From assembly GCA_023412215.1 (NCBI GenBank), contig JAEYNX010000016.1:60774-124773 (forward strand): DNA of 64,000 nucleotides, read 5' to 3'. The notes under the pieces are model-generated. The model saw only the letters and a list, made by a program, of their open reading frames with translations. It did not search any database and had not been told where the DNA came from. The stretch comes from Bacillota bacterium (GTDB taxonomy: Bacteria > Bacillota > Clostridia > Oscillospirales > Ruminococcaceae). Shown here piece by piece: positions 44,568 to 53,438 of the stretch. Positions within the stretch are counted from its first letter, which is position 1. Every line of letters begins with the position of its first letter. The position numbers were made by a program, and so were the translations under genes.

Positions 44568-45185
44568 ATGGATGAGAGCATAAGAAAAGTTATTTCAAAT
44601 TTGCAGCGTAACAATATGGCCGGATACTTCGTTGAAAACCAGGACGAATTATTTCGGCTTTTGGCTACGCTTATTAAAGAGGGCGAAAAAATCGGCTGTG
44701 GGGATTCTGTTACACTGGAAGAGACAGGGGTACTGGATTTTATCCGAAACGGCCCCTATATCTTTTATGACAAACACCTGCCCGGGCTGACCTCTACCGA
44801 GAAGCGCGCGCTTTATTTAAAAAATTTTGATGCCGACACCTTTTTGACCGGCACCAACGCCATTACGCTGGACGGCAAGTTATTCAATATTGATGGAAAC
44901 GGCAGCCGTGTCGCGCCCATGCTGTACGGGCCAAGGCAGGTAATCGTCGTTGCCGGTGTCAATAAAATAACCGATACTGTAGAGGACGCCATCCAACGTG
45001 CAAGGCAAATCGCGGCGCCTTTAGACGCGAAACGGCTTAAAAAGGACACGCCCTGCACAAAGCTGGACAGATGCGTCGACTGCAGGCACGAGCAAAGGAT
45101 TTGTAATGACTTTGTGCTGATTACGGGGCAGTTTATTAAGGACAGAATTAAAGTAATTCTTGTAAATCAGCCATATGGGTATTAA
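44568..45185 (+). CDS. LUD-domain (lactate utilisation, LutC-like) protein
   Basis: 205 residues of the LUD/DUF162 fold: GCGDSVTLEETGVLDFI, then GTNAITLDGKLFNIDGNGSRV, the core signature of the family. Unlike LutC it ends with a Cys set (C-x5-C-x2-C-x6-C from about 173) that could bind metal. No lutA or lutB is nearby, so a lactate oxidase complex is not supported; such stand-alone LUD proteins are common in Clostridia with unknown function. Confidence 0.85.
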   Translation: MDESIRKVISNLQRNNMAGYFVENQDELFRLLATLIKEGEKIGCGDSVTLEETGVLDFIRNGPYIFYDKHLPGLTSTEKRALYLKNFDADTFLTGTNAITLDGKLFNIDGNGSRVAPMLYGPRQVIVVAGVNKITDTVEDAIQRARQIAAPLDAKRLKKDTPCTKLDRCVDCRHEQRICNDFVLITGQFIKDRIKVILVNQPYGY

Positions 45186-45378
45186 GTCTGCAAAGAAAGG
45201 TAACTGCTGTTTCGATTTGGCATGAACTATAGGGGATGCAGTTTACAATCTTGGCTTTTATATCCACCTTCCTGCCCTGCCGTTTGTCTTATAATTGCTG
45301 AATACAAAATTACGGTCGACAGCTGCTTCTCGGTTGTATTATAATAAAACCAGCAGAATTGCCGGAGGGAAGAATGAA

Positions 45379-45909
45379 GTGAACAATGTAGTTTTATTGG
45401 TGGTAGACGTTCAAACGGCGCTGGTTCAAAGTCACCCGTATAATGAGCAAGCGGTCATCCGAAATATTAAGCGGCTTATTGCCGACTGCAGGGCCAAAGG
45501 CATTGAAGTGATATACATCCGCCATGACGGCGGTGTAGGTGACGAATTGGAACGCGGTACGGGTACATGGCAGGTTTACAGCGAAATAGCACCTGAAAAA
45601 GAGGATAAGATTTTTGAGAAGGAATACAACAGTGCATTTTTGCACACCGGCCTGAAGGATTATCTTGACAGTAAAAAGATCAAGAACATCATTTTAGTGG
45701 GCATGCAGACGGAGTACTGTATCGACGCGACCTGTAAGGCGGCCTTAGAGCACGGTTATCAGGTGATTATCCCCGAAGAAACGAACACCACTTTCGGCAA
45801 CGAGTATCTAACTGGAGAACAATTATATAACTACTATAATTTTAAAATCTGGAACAACCGTTTCGCAAGGGTATTGCCCATTCAGGAATTAGAGTTAAAA
45901 TTATCTTAA
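45379..45909 (+). CDS. Isochorismatase-family cysteine hydrolase
   Basis: 176 residues from a GTG at 45379 with GGAGGG 9 nt upstream; a longer reading from 45295 is not supported. Catalytic triad: Asp in LVVDVQTALV, Lys in EKEYNSAF, Cys in GMQTEYCIDATC. Substrates in the family range from nicotinamide to isochorismate and small amides; none can be assigned. Confidence 0.87.
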   Translation: MNNVVLLVVDVQTALVQSHPYNEQAVIRNIKRLIADCRAKGIEVIYIRHDGGVGDELERGTGTWQVYSEIAPEKEDKIFEKEYNSAFLHTGLKDYLDSKKIKNIILVGMQTEYCIDATCKAALEHGYQVIIPEETNTTFGNEYLTGEQLYNYYNFKIWNNRFARVLPIQELELKLS

Positions 45910-45945
45910 AGCAAGCAGATAGAAACATCGCTAGTTACAAAGGAT

Positions 45946-47028
45946 GTGTTCATTACGCCGGACATTTACATAAACTACGGCACCAACCTTCCCGACATCA
46001 CCTACGAGATCATGAAGGCTGCCGATATTTCAGCTAAGCTTAACCCCGATACGACGGTTGGCATTAAGCCTAATCTCGTCGTATCGCGCCCCGCCGAGGG
46101 CGGCGCCACCACACACCCTGAAATTGTAGAGGGCATCATTCGCTATGTTCAGGATGCCGGGGTGCGCAGTATTGTTGTACTCGAAGGTTCCTGGGTGGGC
46201 GACAGTACACAGCACGCCTTTAAAAACTGCGGCTATACGGCACTCGCCGAAAAATACGGAGTAAAGCTCATCGACACCAAGCGGGATAAGGCCGTATCGC
46301 GCTCCTGTAAGGGCCTGTCGCTCAGTGTGTGCGAAAGCGCGTTGAATGTGGACTTTCTGATCAATGTCCCCGTCCTCAAGGGGCACTGCCAAACAGGCAT
46401 GACCTGCTGCCTGAAAAACCTCAAGGGCTGCATACCGGACAGTGAGAAGCGGCGATTTCATTCGTTGGGGCTGCACAAGCCCATCGCGGCGCTCAATACG
46501 GTGCTGCACCCGGCACTGCACATCGTCGACTCGGTGTGCGGGGATCTGTCCTTCGAAGAGGGCGGGAACCCTGTGGAGGCCAATCGGATAATGCTTGGTT
46601 TCGACCCCGTGCTGCTGGATTCCTACGGCGCGCAGCTGATGGGCTACCAGCCGGATGAAATCGACTATCTGCGCCTGGCAAAAGAGTACGGTGTCGGCAG
46701 GTATGCGGGGCCCGACACTGAGATTATGGAACTAAACGCACAAAACCGCCCGAAGACCGGCGGGCACAACAATGTCGGCGCCAAAAAATTCAGCCCATAC
46801 ATCGATGCCGACAGCGCCTGCTCGGCCTGTTACGCCGCGCTCATCTTCGCACTGCACAAAACCGGCCCCATTCGCGGGGAACGCATTAAGATCGGGCAGG
46901 GGTTTCAGGGCAAAACCCTTAAGGGAATCGGCGTGGGCAACTGCACAGCGGGTTGTGACCGGTATGTAAAAGGCTGCCCGCCAAAGGCAAGCGATATTGT
47001 AGCGATGATTGAAAACATGAAACGTTAA
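45946..47028 (+). CDS. DUF362-domain protein
   Basis: 360 residues. Features of DUF362: GIKPNLVVSRP, GHCQTGMTCCLKNLKGCIPD and HIVDSVCGDLSFEEGGNPV. The C-terminal part has scattered Cys (CSACYAAL, GNCTAGCDRYVKGCPP) that may hold an Fe-S centre, but no classic ferredoxin repeat. The physiological role of the family is not established. The GTG start at 45946 has AAAGGA almost adjacent, so the exact start is uncertain. Confidence 0.8.
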   Translation: MFITPDIYINYGTNLPDITYEIMKAADISAKLNPDTTVGIKPNLVVSRPAEGGATTHPEIVEGIIRYVQDAGVRSIVVLEGSWVGDSTQHAFKNCGYTALAEKYGVKLIDTKRDKAVSRSCKGLSLSVCESALNVDFLINVPVLKGHCQTGMTCCLKNLKGCIPDSEKRRFHSLGLHKPIAALNTVLHPALHIVDSVCGDLSFEEGGNPVEANRIMLGFDPVLLDSYGAQLMGYQPDEIDYLRLAKEYGVGRYAGPDTEIMELNAQNRPKTGGHNNVGAKKFSPYIDADSACSACYAALIFALHKTGPIRGERIKIGQGFQGKTLKGIGVGNCTAGCDRYVKGCPPKASDIVAMIENMKR

Positions 47029-47123
47029 GCCCGCTACAGTCATCTCTTCCCTGCTTACCTACACCGTTTAGGTCTACTAGACTAGGCTATATCGACATGT
47101 GTTTGAGAAAGGGCAAAAAGGTT

Positions 47124-47519
47124 ATGATTAAAAAAATAGGGTTAAAAACGGCCGCAACGGCCAGTGTAATCATCGCTGTTGTTACAATCCTCATTCATCT
47201 ACTTGTAATACTGCAAATAATACCTTACACCTGGATCAACGGCGGGCGGTCTGCATCCTTTGAGGCCGCAAGCCAAGCGTCTTGGGTAAGCATTATAATA
47301 CTCGTGATTTTTATCTTTATCTACCTCTGGGCGGGCCGGATCATCCCTATCACAAGATTCAAAAGATTATTTACCGTCATTCTTTGGCTCATGTTTGCCT
47401 ACGCATGTTTGGGTATTATCATGCAGTTTTTGGGTACTCCCTTTGAAAAAGCTGTCACCGGTGTTTTATGCATTCTCAATGCAATAGCGACCTTTCGGCT
47501 TGCTATCAAAAAACGGTAA
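47124..47519 (+). CDS. Small integral-membrane protein, unknown
   Basis: 131 residues from ATG 47124 (AAAAAGG upstream; a reading from 47097 adds 9). Four predicted membrane segments: about 7-30, 48-70, 80-105 and 110-125. It resembles small hypothetical membrane proteins of Clostridia that I cannot link to a function. 95 bp after the DUF362 gene. Confidence 0.65.
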   Translation: MIKKIGLKTAATASVIIAVVTILIHLLVILQIIPYTWINGGRSASFEAASQASWVSIIILVIFIFIYLWAGRIIPITRFKRLFTVILWLMFAYACLGIIMQFLGTPFEKAVTGVLCILNAIATFRLAIKKR

Positions 47520-47561
47520 TGTTTTGCGGTGCTCTACCTACATAGCATCGGATGGGCTTAA

Positions 47562-48176
47562 ATGACAGTCAAAGAATACTGCGTCAAGAAGATGCTTAAC
47601 CGCTGGGAAGAAAGAGACAATCGGATACTCGCCCGGCAATCGCTGCCTGCAGATATTCGGCAGGAGGTTGATATTCCGTATATCGATGACGGTAATCGCG
47701 GGCATCTGCTGGATGTGGAGCGCCTGCAGGGAATATTCCACCTAGAGGCAATCGATGCCGACATCAAGGCCCTGGCGCTGATATGCGGCATGATGGGCTT
47801 TGACGAGCCTACCGTCGGCTACTGGGGCATGCGGTCGATGTGCTTTGAGAGGGGCTATAAAAAGCCGGAATATTATCAGAATATGATCTTTGAGCATCTT
47901 CCCGAGCTCGCTGCGTTGCCCCCGACATTTCTTTCGACCAGCGATGAAGACGAGTTGCGGCATATGACCCTGAATTTTGAGGAGACCTTAAAGAAGTATG
48001 GCGTAGACTGTCAGCTTAAATATTATCAAAAGGTGCCCGATAAAAGGCTGGGGCACATGTTCAGCGTACTGCATCCTGAGTTTGAGCAAAGCGGTGAACT
48101 GATGGATGAGATGACAAATTTCTTTCGCAAGGCAGCACAAAGCTTAGACTGTGCTGCCACAGACACTGCTCAATAG
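47562..48176 (+). pseudogene. Alpha/beta-hydrolase (esterase) lacking its nucleophile region
   Basis: 204 residues. Residues 36-52 (DIPYIDDGNRGHLLDVE) look like the strand just before the HGGG oxyanion motif of acetyl-esterases, and 66-204 match the second half, with candidate acid D128 (STSDEDELRH) and His 165 (LGHMFSVLHPEF). The stretch that should carry HGGG and GxSAG is missing, about 100 residues, with the frame intact. It cannot be an active serine esterase. A ribosome site and a terminator remain. Confidence 0.7.
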
Positions 48177-48178
48177 TA

Positions 48179-48202
48179 AAGCCGGAGCAAAAGCTCCGGC
48201 TT
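48179..48202. terminator. Terminator between the esterase relic and the ABC-F gene
   Basis: AAGCCGGAGC/GCTCCGGCTT with a 4-nt loop. Between convergent genes; the T-run is poor. Confidence 0.6.
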
Positions 48203-48225
48203 GCATTCTAAACGGCTGTAATTGA

Positions 48226-49806
48226 TTACAGCATCACATATTCATCGTAGGTGGTTACTCGGTCTCTCATGCCGTCGGGCTTTAACTCGATGATGCGGTT
48301 CGCTATCGTCTGAATGAACTGGTGGTCATGGGAGGAAAAGAGCAAAACGCCTTTAAAATCCATCAGCCCGTTGTTGAGCGCGGTGATGGACTCCAAATCT
48401 AAATGGTTGGTGGGCTGGTCGAGCACCAGAACGTTAGAACCGAACATCATCATCTTTGCGAGCATGCAACGCACCTTCTCGCCGCCGGAAAGTACGTTTA
48501 CGGGCTTGTAGATGTCATCGCCCGAAAAGAGCATCCGGCCCAAGAAGCCTCGAAGATAGGTCTCTGTGGTGTCCTTGGCGTACTGCTCCAGCCATTTGGC
48601 GATGTTTAGTTCGCAGCCCTCAAAGAAAGCGGTATTGTCTTTTGGGAAGTAGGACTGCGTAGTGCTCACGCCCCATTTAAAGGTGCCCTCGTCGGGGGTA
48701 AGCTCGCCTGCCAGTATCTTAAACAGCGTGGTATTGGCGATGTCGTTTTCACCCACAAACGCGATCTTGTCGCCCTTGTTGACGCGAAAGGATACATTAT
48801 CCAGCACCTTTATCCCGTCCACCGTGTGGCTGATGCCCTCTACCGCCAGAATCTCCTTGCCGGGCTCCCGGTCCATCTGAAAGCCCACATAGGGGTATCT
48901 TCTCGAGGACGCGGGCATTTCGTCCACCGCCAGCTTCTCCAGCAGCTTCTTTCTTGACGTCGCCTGCTTGGCCTTCGACTTGTTGGCGGAGAACCGGGCG
49001 ATGAAGTTCTCAAGGTCTTTGACCTTGTCCTCCCTCTTGCGGTTCTGCTCCTTCACGATCTTCTGCATGAGCATGCTGGACTCATACCAGAAATCGTAGT
49101 TGCCGGTGTACATCTTGATTTTGGTATAGTCGATATCTACGGTATGGGTGCATACGGTGTTTAAAAAATGCCGGTCGTGGGAAACAACAATCACGGTGCC
49201 GGAATAGTCGAGCAAAAAGTCCTCCAGCCACGAAACGGATTGTACATCCAGATTGTTTGTAGGCTCGTCCAGCAGGATGATCTCCGGGTGACCGAACAGC
49301 GCCTGCGCAAGCAGCACCTTCACCTTCTCGCTGCCCGAGAGGGTATGCATCATGGTATCCTGTATCGCTTCCTCCAGCCCAAGGCCTTGAATGAGCCTTG
49401 ATACCTCTGTTTCGGCGTCCCAGCCGTTTAGCTCCGCAAACTCCGCTTCCAGCTCCGAAACCAGAATGCCGTCGCTTTCGGTGAACTCTTCCTTCGCGTA
49501 AAGCGCCTCTTTTTCCTTCATTATCTGGTACAGCCGCGGGTTGCCCTGTATAACGGTATCCAGTACCGTAAAATTATCATAAGCAAAGTGGTTCTGCTTT
49601 AATACCGACATGCGCAGGCCCTTGGCGATGATCACGTCACCCGTCGAGGGTTCGAGCTCCCCTGCCAGTATCTTTAAAAAAGTGGACTTCCCTGCCCCGT
49701 TGGCGCCGATAATACCGTAGCAATTATCGGGTAAAAACTTGAGATCGACGTCTTTAAACAGATTGGTGCCGCTAAAGCTTAAGCTTAGATTTGTTACTGT
49801 AATCAA
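48226..49806 (-). CDS. ABC-F ATPase (YkpA/YbiT-like), degenerate second site
   Basis: A soluble tandem ABC protein of the translation-factor ABC-F family. 526 residues from a TTG at 49806 with GGAGG 4 nt upstream. NBD1: Walker A GANGAGKST (34-42), LSGSE (156-160), Walker B LLDEPTNNLD. Linker about 240-310. NBD2: the P-loop is GENDIANTT (352-360), lacking the Gly-Lys of Walker A, and the catalytic Glu is Gln 464 in VLDQPTNHLD, while LSGGE remains intact. This suggests that only one site turns over ATP. Whether this holds for the whole subfamily is not checked. Confidence 0.88.
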   Translation of the reverse strand: MITVTNLSLSFSGTNLFKDVDLKFLPDNCYGIIGANGAGKSTFLKILAGELEPSTGDVIIAKGLRMSVLKQNHFAYDNFTVLDTVIQGNPRLYQIMKEKEALYAKEEFTESDGILVSELEAEFAELNGWDAETEVSRLIQGLGLEEAIQDTMMHTLSGSEKVKVLLAQALFGHPEIILLDEPTNNLDVQSVSWLEDFLLDYSGTVIVVSHDRHFLNTVCTHTVDIDYTKIKMYTGNYDFWYESSMLMQKIVKEQNRKREDKVKDLENFIARFSANKSKAKQATSRKKLLEKLAVDEMPASSRRYPYVGFQMDREPGKEILAVEGISHTVDGIKVLDNVSFRVNKGDKIAFVGENDIANTTLFKILAGELTPDEGTFKWGVSTTQSYFPKDNTAFFEGCELNIAKWLEQYAKDTTETYLRGFLGRMLFSGDDIYKPVNVLSGGEKVRCMLAKMMMFGSNVLVLDQPTNHLDLESITALNNGLMDFKGVLLFSSHDHQFIQTIANRIIELKPDGMRDRVTTYDEYVML

Positions 49807-50066
49807 TGTTCCTCCAAAAGATATAAAAGATTCTAAGTTTTGATTATATACTATCTTCCGAAACCTTGCAATCATTATCGGCTGTTTTATCGGTAAACGC
49901 AGCTGCAATTATGTAATGAATTACTTTTCAATACACTATTTTACGATAAACGGCAAGTGGCAAATAGTTCTGCGCGAAAAATACGGATACCGTCATTTTT
50001 GGTTTCTAAAATAACGGGAAGAATGTACGGGAGCCCTCTATAATAAACCTGAAAGGATGGCTGGGG

Positions 50067-50909
50067 ATGGAATGGATAGACCGGTTAAACGAGGCAATAG
50101 GTTACATTGAAGAAAACCTTGACGGCGAAATAAGCTACGACGCCATCGGAAGGATCGTACTGTGCCCGGTTGGCTCGTTTCAGCGAACCTTTTCGCTGAT
50201 GACGGGGATCACGCTTTCCGAGTATATCCGCAGAAGAAAGCTCACGGTGGCGGCCTATGAACTGCAATCCACCGAATGCAAGGTCGTCGACGTGGCGGTG
50301 AAGTACGGCTATGAGTCGTCAGACGCCTTCTGTGTCGCGTTTAAAAAGATGCACGGCATCGCGCCCATGGCAGCCAAGCAGCAAAATATGAAGTTAAAGT
50401 CCTACCCGCGCCTATCCTTTACACTGACAATCAGAGGAGAAGCAGAAATGAATTATCGGATGGTTGAGAAAGAAGCCTTTCAGGCAGCGGGCAAGATCGT
50501 CACCTCTTCGCTGGACAACAACATCACCCCTGCCTTTTGGGGGGAATGCAAGCATAACGGTACGGTAGACCGGCTGCTGAAGATCGGCGCAGAGCCCGTT
50601 ACCCTCGGCATCTGCTTTGGCTACGATGAAAAGGGCTTTAACAACTACATGGTCGGCGCCGAAACCACGCAGAGCATCGTGGAGGGGATGCAGATTGTGC
50701 GTATCCCCAAGGCCACATGGCTGGTTTTTGAATCGGTCGGGCCTATAAGCCCCACGCTCGGCAACACCTGGGGCCGGATCTACGGCGAGTTTTTACCCCA
50801 AAGCATCTATAAGCAGTCTGGCCTTCCCACGGTGGAAAAATACTTCGGCAGCAATGTAAACGACGAGGACTATTGCGTGGAAATCTGGATACCAATCATA
50901 AAAGAATAA
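50067..50909 (+). CDS. AraC-family regulator with GyrI-like effector domain
   Basis: 280 residues: two helix-turn-helix motifs in the first 105 (GRIVLCPVGSFQRTFSLMTG and KYGYESSDAFCVAFKKMHG), then a GyrI-like/effector-binding domain (about 128-280, ending EKYFGSNVNDEDYCVEIWIPI). Related to Rob and to multidrug-sensing regulators, so it probably senses a small amphipathic molecule. Monocistronic with its own strong terminator; target genes are not evident. Confidence 0.9.
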   Translation: MEWIDRLNEAIGYIEENLDGEISYDAIGRIVLCPVGSFQRTFSLMTGITLSEYIRRRKLTVAAYELQSTECKVVDVAVKYGYESSDAFCVAFKKMHGIAPMAAKQQNMKLKSYPRLSFTLTIRGEAEMNYRMVEKEAFQAAGKIVTSSLDNNITPAFWGECKHNGTVDRLLKIGAEPVTLGICFGYDEKGFNNYMVGAETTQSIVEGMQIVRIPKATWLVFESVGPISPTLGNTWGRIYGEFLPQSIYKQSGLPTVEKYFGSNVNDEDYCVEIWIPIIKE

Positions 50910-50944
50910 CCGATAATCTGTGTCTATTAAAAAATTCCCATAAA

Positions 50945-50982
50945 AACGAAAAAGCCTGCGGTTTTTCCGCAGGCTTTTTCGT
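50945..50982. terminator. Bidirectional terminator (AraC gene / AKR gene)
   Basis: AACGAAAAAGCCTGCGG pairs perfectly with CCGCAGGCTTTTTCGTT around a 4-5 nt loop. Confidence 0.92.
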
Positions 50983-50994
50983 TATATGTACAGA

Positions 50995-52119
50995 TTATCT
51001 TAGGGCAGCAACCGTCTCTTTGAGCTGGGTACGAATTTTAATCTTCTGCGGGCACTTCGTTTCGCACACGCCGCAGTCGATACAGGCGGAGGCATCCTTT
51101 CCCTTCATCCAATCCACCTTGCCGATCTGCGTAAACTCCTTGCGGGCATAGTCTGTAAGACCGTACACGCGGTGATAGTTCATCAGCTGAAAATTCAACG
51201 GGATGTTGACCCCCTGCGGGCAGGGCATGCAGTAGTTGCAGCCCGTGCAGTAAAGCTCGGCAAGCTTTTTGTTCTCAAGCATGGCAAGGTTAATCGACTC
51301 GAGCTCCGCCTCGCTGAGCTGCGCGGTGTTGGACGCCACGCGCGTGTTTTCCTCTACCATCGCCATGCTGCCCATACCGGAAAGCGCACAGGTGACATTG
51401 GGGTTGGCAATCACAAAACGCAAGGCCAGCTCCGCGCTGCTTACAACGCCGCTTGGCATCATCTTTTTAATAACGGGCGAGGGCTCACCCAGCCTGCCGC
51501 CGCCAACTGGGCCCATGACCACCACGCCCAAGCCCTTCTCCTGTGCATGGGCTATGGCCGCCTCGTTGCCGCGGTCGAGCATATTGTACTGGCACAGCAC
51601 CGTTTCAAAACAGCCCGTATCAATAAGGGTAAGAAGGTTTTCGGGCTTATCGTGGAACGAGAAGGAGATATGGCGGATTAAGCCTTCCTCCTTGGCCCTG
51701 AGGGCTGCCTCGAGCGGGCCGTCTTTTACGTTGATGCGGTCGTTGAAGGTATCCAGCGAGATGCCCCACATATGGTAAAAATCGATATAATCGGTGTCGA
51801 GCTTCTTAAGGGAATTTTCAAGCCTTTCGCGGTAATGGGCGCCGGATGCGTCCTCAATCGGGTTTTTAGTAGAAAGATAAACCTTATCCCGCCAGCCTTT
51901 AAGCGCCTTGCCAACGATGATTTCGCTTTCCTTTTCGCAGTAGTAGGGCGCGGTATCCACATAGTTTACACCCAGTTCAAAGGCCCGCTGAATGATGCGT
52001 ATACCCTCTTCGCGATCGAAAACCGTCTTACCGTCAACCTCTGTCTGCGGCAGCCTCATAGCGCCGAAACCGAGCGCAGAGATTTTAATACCTGTTTTTC
52101 CAAAGTCACGATACTGCAT
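50995..52119 (-). CDS. Aldo/keto reductase with C-terminal 2x[4Fe-4S] domain
   Basis: 374 residues from ATG 52119 (AAGGGAG upstream). TIM-barrel AKR with catalytic Asp, Tyr and Lys region (YVDTAPYYCEKESE), followed by two ferredoxin-like clusters: CTGCNYCMPCP and CIDCGVCETKCP. Such Fe-S AKRs are typical of anaerobes and presumably couple NAD(P)H with ferredoxin-type electrons; substrate unknown. Confidence 0.88.
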   Translation of the reverse strand: MQYRDFGKTGIKISALGFGAMRLPQTEVDGKTVFDREEGIRIIQRAFELGVNYVDTAPYYCEKESEIIVGKALKGWRDKVYLSTKNPIEDASGAHYRERLENSLKKLDTDYIDFYHMWGISLDTFNDRINVKDGPLEAALRAKEEGLIRHISFSFHDKPENLLTLIDTGCFETVLCQYNMLDRGNEAAIAHAQEKGLGVVVMGPVGGGRLGEPSPVIKKMMPSGVVSSAELALRFVIANPNVTCALSGMGSMAMVEENTRVASNTAQLSEAELESINLAMLENKKLAELYCTGCNYCMPCPQGVNIPLNFQLMNYHRVYGLTDYARKEFTQIGKVDWMKGKDASACIDCGVCETKCPQKIKIRTQLKETVAALR

Positions 52120-52332
52120 GTCAAGCTCCCTTCTGCCGATAACATTTGGCAAAAAAAACATAATGAAGAACCTACCGAACCATTCCCCTTATTTTAACAT
52201 ATAAAAGATAAAAAAGCGACCGTTACTTCTATACGTGTTAAAAACAATAAAATCTTTGGCAAAATTAAACTATCCGCACAGATACATTTCAAAAAATATA
52301 TACTTTGTTACAAATATATAATTTTGAATTTT

Positions 52333-52367
52333 ATATACATTGACAGATGAGGTATGTTAATGTATAT
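52333..52367. promoter_or_regulatory. Palindrome over the padR promoter, likely PadR operator
   Basis: ATATACATT (52333-52341) and AATGTATAT (52359-52367) are a perfect 9-bp inverted repeat separated by 17 bp and covering both the -35 and the -10. PadR regulators bind ATGT/ACAT dyads of this kind, so autoregulation is likely. Confidence 0.6.
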
Positions 52368-52368
52368 T
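52340..52368 (+). promoter_or_regulatory. Promoter of the padR operon
   Basis: TTGACA (52340-52345), 17 bp spacer, TATATT (52363-52368). Confidence 0.75.
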
Positions 52369-52412
52369 ATAGATAAGATTTTAACTTATATTAATTTCGA
52401 AGGAGGCAAAAC

Positions 52413-52733
52413 GTGTCAATCACTTCAGATTTAATACGAGGTCATACCGAAACCATTATCCTTGCACATCTGCTGAAAGGTGACAGCTACGGCTATCAGA
52501 TCAACAAGGAAATTATCGAAAAGACCAACAATCAGTACGAACTAAAGGAAGCGACGCTATACAGCGCTTTTAGGCGGCTGGAGCAGGCGCAGTATATTAC
52601 CTCCTATTGGGGAAACGAGGAGGTTGGCGCAAGACGCAGGTATTATTCCATCACCCTGTCCGGCATTGACACCTACCATAAGAACAGGCAGGACTGGGAA
52701 CAGGCAAAGGCACTTATCGACAAACTTTTATAA
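52413..52733 (+). CDS. PadR-family transcriptional regulator
   Basis: 106 residues, GTG start with GAAGGAGG upstream. Winged helix typical of PadR subfamily 2 (HLLKGDSYGYQINKEI; ATLYSAFRRLEQAQYI; RRRYYSITLSG wing). It usually represses its own operon, here with the DUF1700-type and DUF4097 genes. A dyad overlaps the promoter. Confidence 0.93.
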   Translation: MSITSDLIRGHTETIILAHLLKGDSYGYQINKEIIEKTNNQYELKEATLYSAFRRLEQAQYITSYWGNEEVGARRRYYSITLSGIDTYHKNRQDWEQAKALIDKLL

Positions 52734-52753
52734 ACTATTGGGAGGAATTAGAG

Positions 52754-53416
52754 ATGAATGAGAGACTAAGAAACCATATAAACCTGCTTTTTGAGGGTGC
52801 CCCGCAGACAAGACGAGCGCTGGACCTAAAAGAAGAACTGTTTACAAACCTTATTGAGCGTTACAACGATTTGGTGGCAAGCGGTGTCAGCGAAGAGGAT
52901 GCCTACAAAAATGCCGTGGCCAATATTGGCGACGTGAGTGAACTGATCAACAACCTGAAGGAAAACGATATCTTAAACAACCTAAGCCATGAGGACGCCC
53001 GAAAAAAAACCGCTCTCGTTTTAACCCTCTCTGTCGGCCTGTACTTTCTCGCTTTCCTCATCCCCATGATTATTAAGTTTTTGTTGCCTTTAAACCCTGT
53101 CGTGGCAATCTTTATAATGATTGCCCTTGCCGCGATCCCAACCTGCCTGCTGGTTTATCATTACACCTCCCTCCCCCGTTACCACAAGCATGACGAGAGC
53201 ATCGTGGAAGAGTTTAAGGAATGGAGCAGCAGCACTAGTCAAAGGAAAAGTATTCGCGGGGCTATTTCGGGTATCTTGTGGACGCTCACGGTGTTTATCT
53301 ATTTGTTATTCAGCTTTCTGACCTTTGACTGGAACATAAGCTGGCTAATTTTCATTCTGGCAGCCTGCATTGAATGTATTATTACATTGATTTTCAGGCT
53401 TAAAGAAACCAAATAA
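52754..53416 (+). CDS. Membrane protein with permease-prefix (DUF1700-like) N-terminus
   Basis: 220 residues. Residues 1-65 form the helical permease-prefix/DUF1700-like domain (RRALDLKEELFTNLIERYNDLVASG; SEEDAYKNAVANIGD). Four membrane segments follow, in two pairs (about 93-133 and 172-215). It lies 20 bp after padR and 22 bp before the DUF4097 gene. In such operons the protein is thought to act in envelope stress; not proven. Confidence 0.85.
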   Translation: MNERLRNHINLLFEGAPQTRRALDLKEELFTNLIERYNDLVASGVSEEDAYKNAVANIGDVSELINNLKENDILNNLSHEDARKKTALVLTLSVGLYFLAFLIPMIIKFLLPLNPVVAIFIMIALAAIPTCLLVYHYTSLPRYHKHDESIVEEFKEWSSSTSQRKSIRGAISGILWTLTVFIYLLFSFLTFDWNISWLIFILAACIECIITLIFRLKETK

Positions 53417-53438
53417 TAAATAGATTTAGGAGAAGTGT

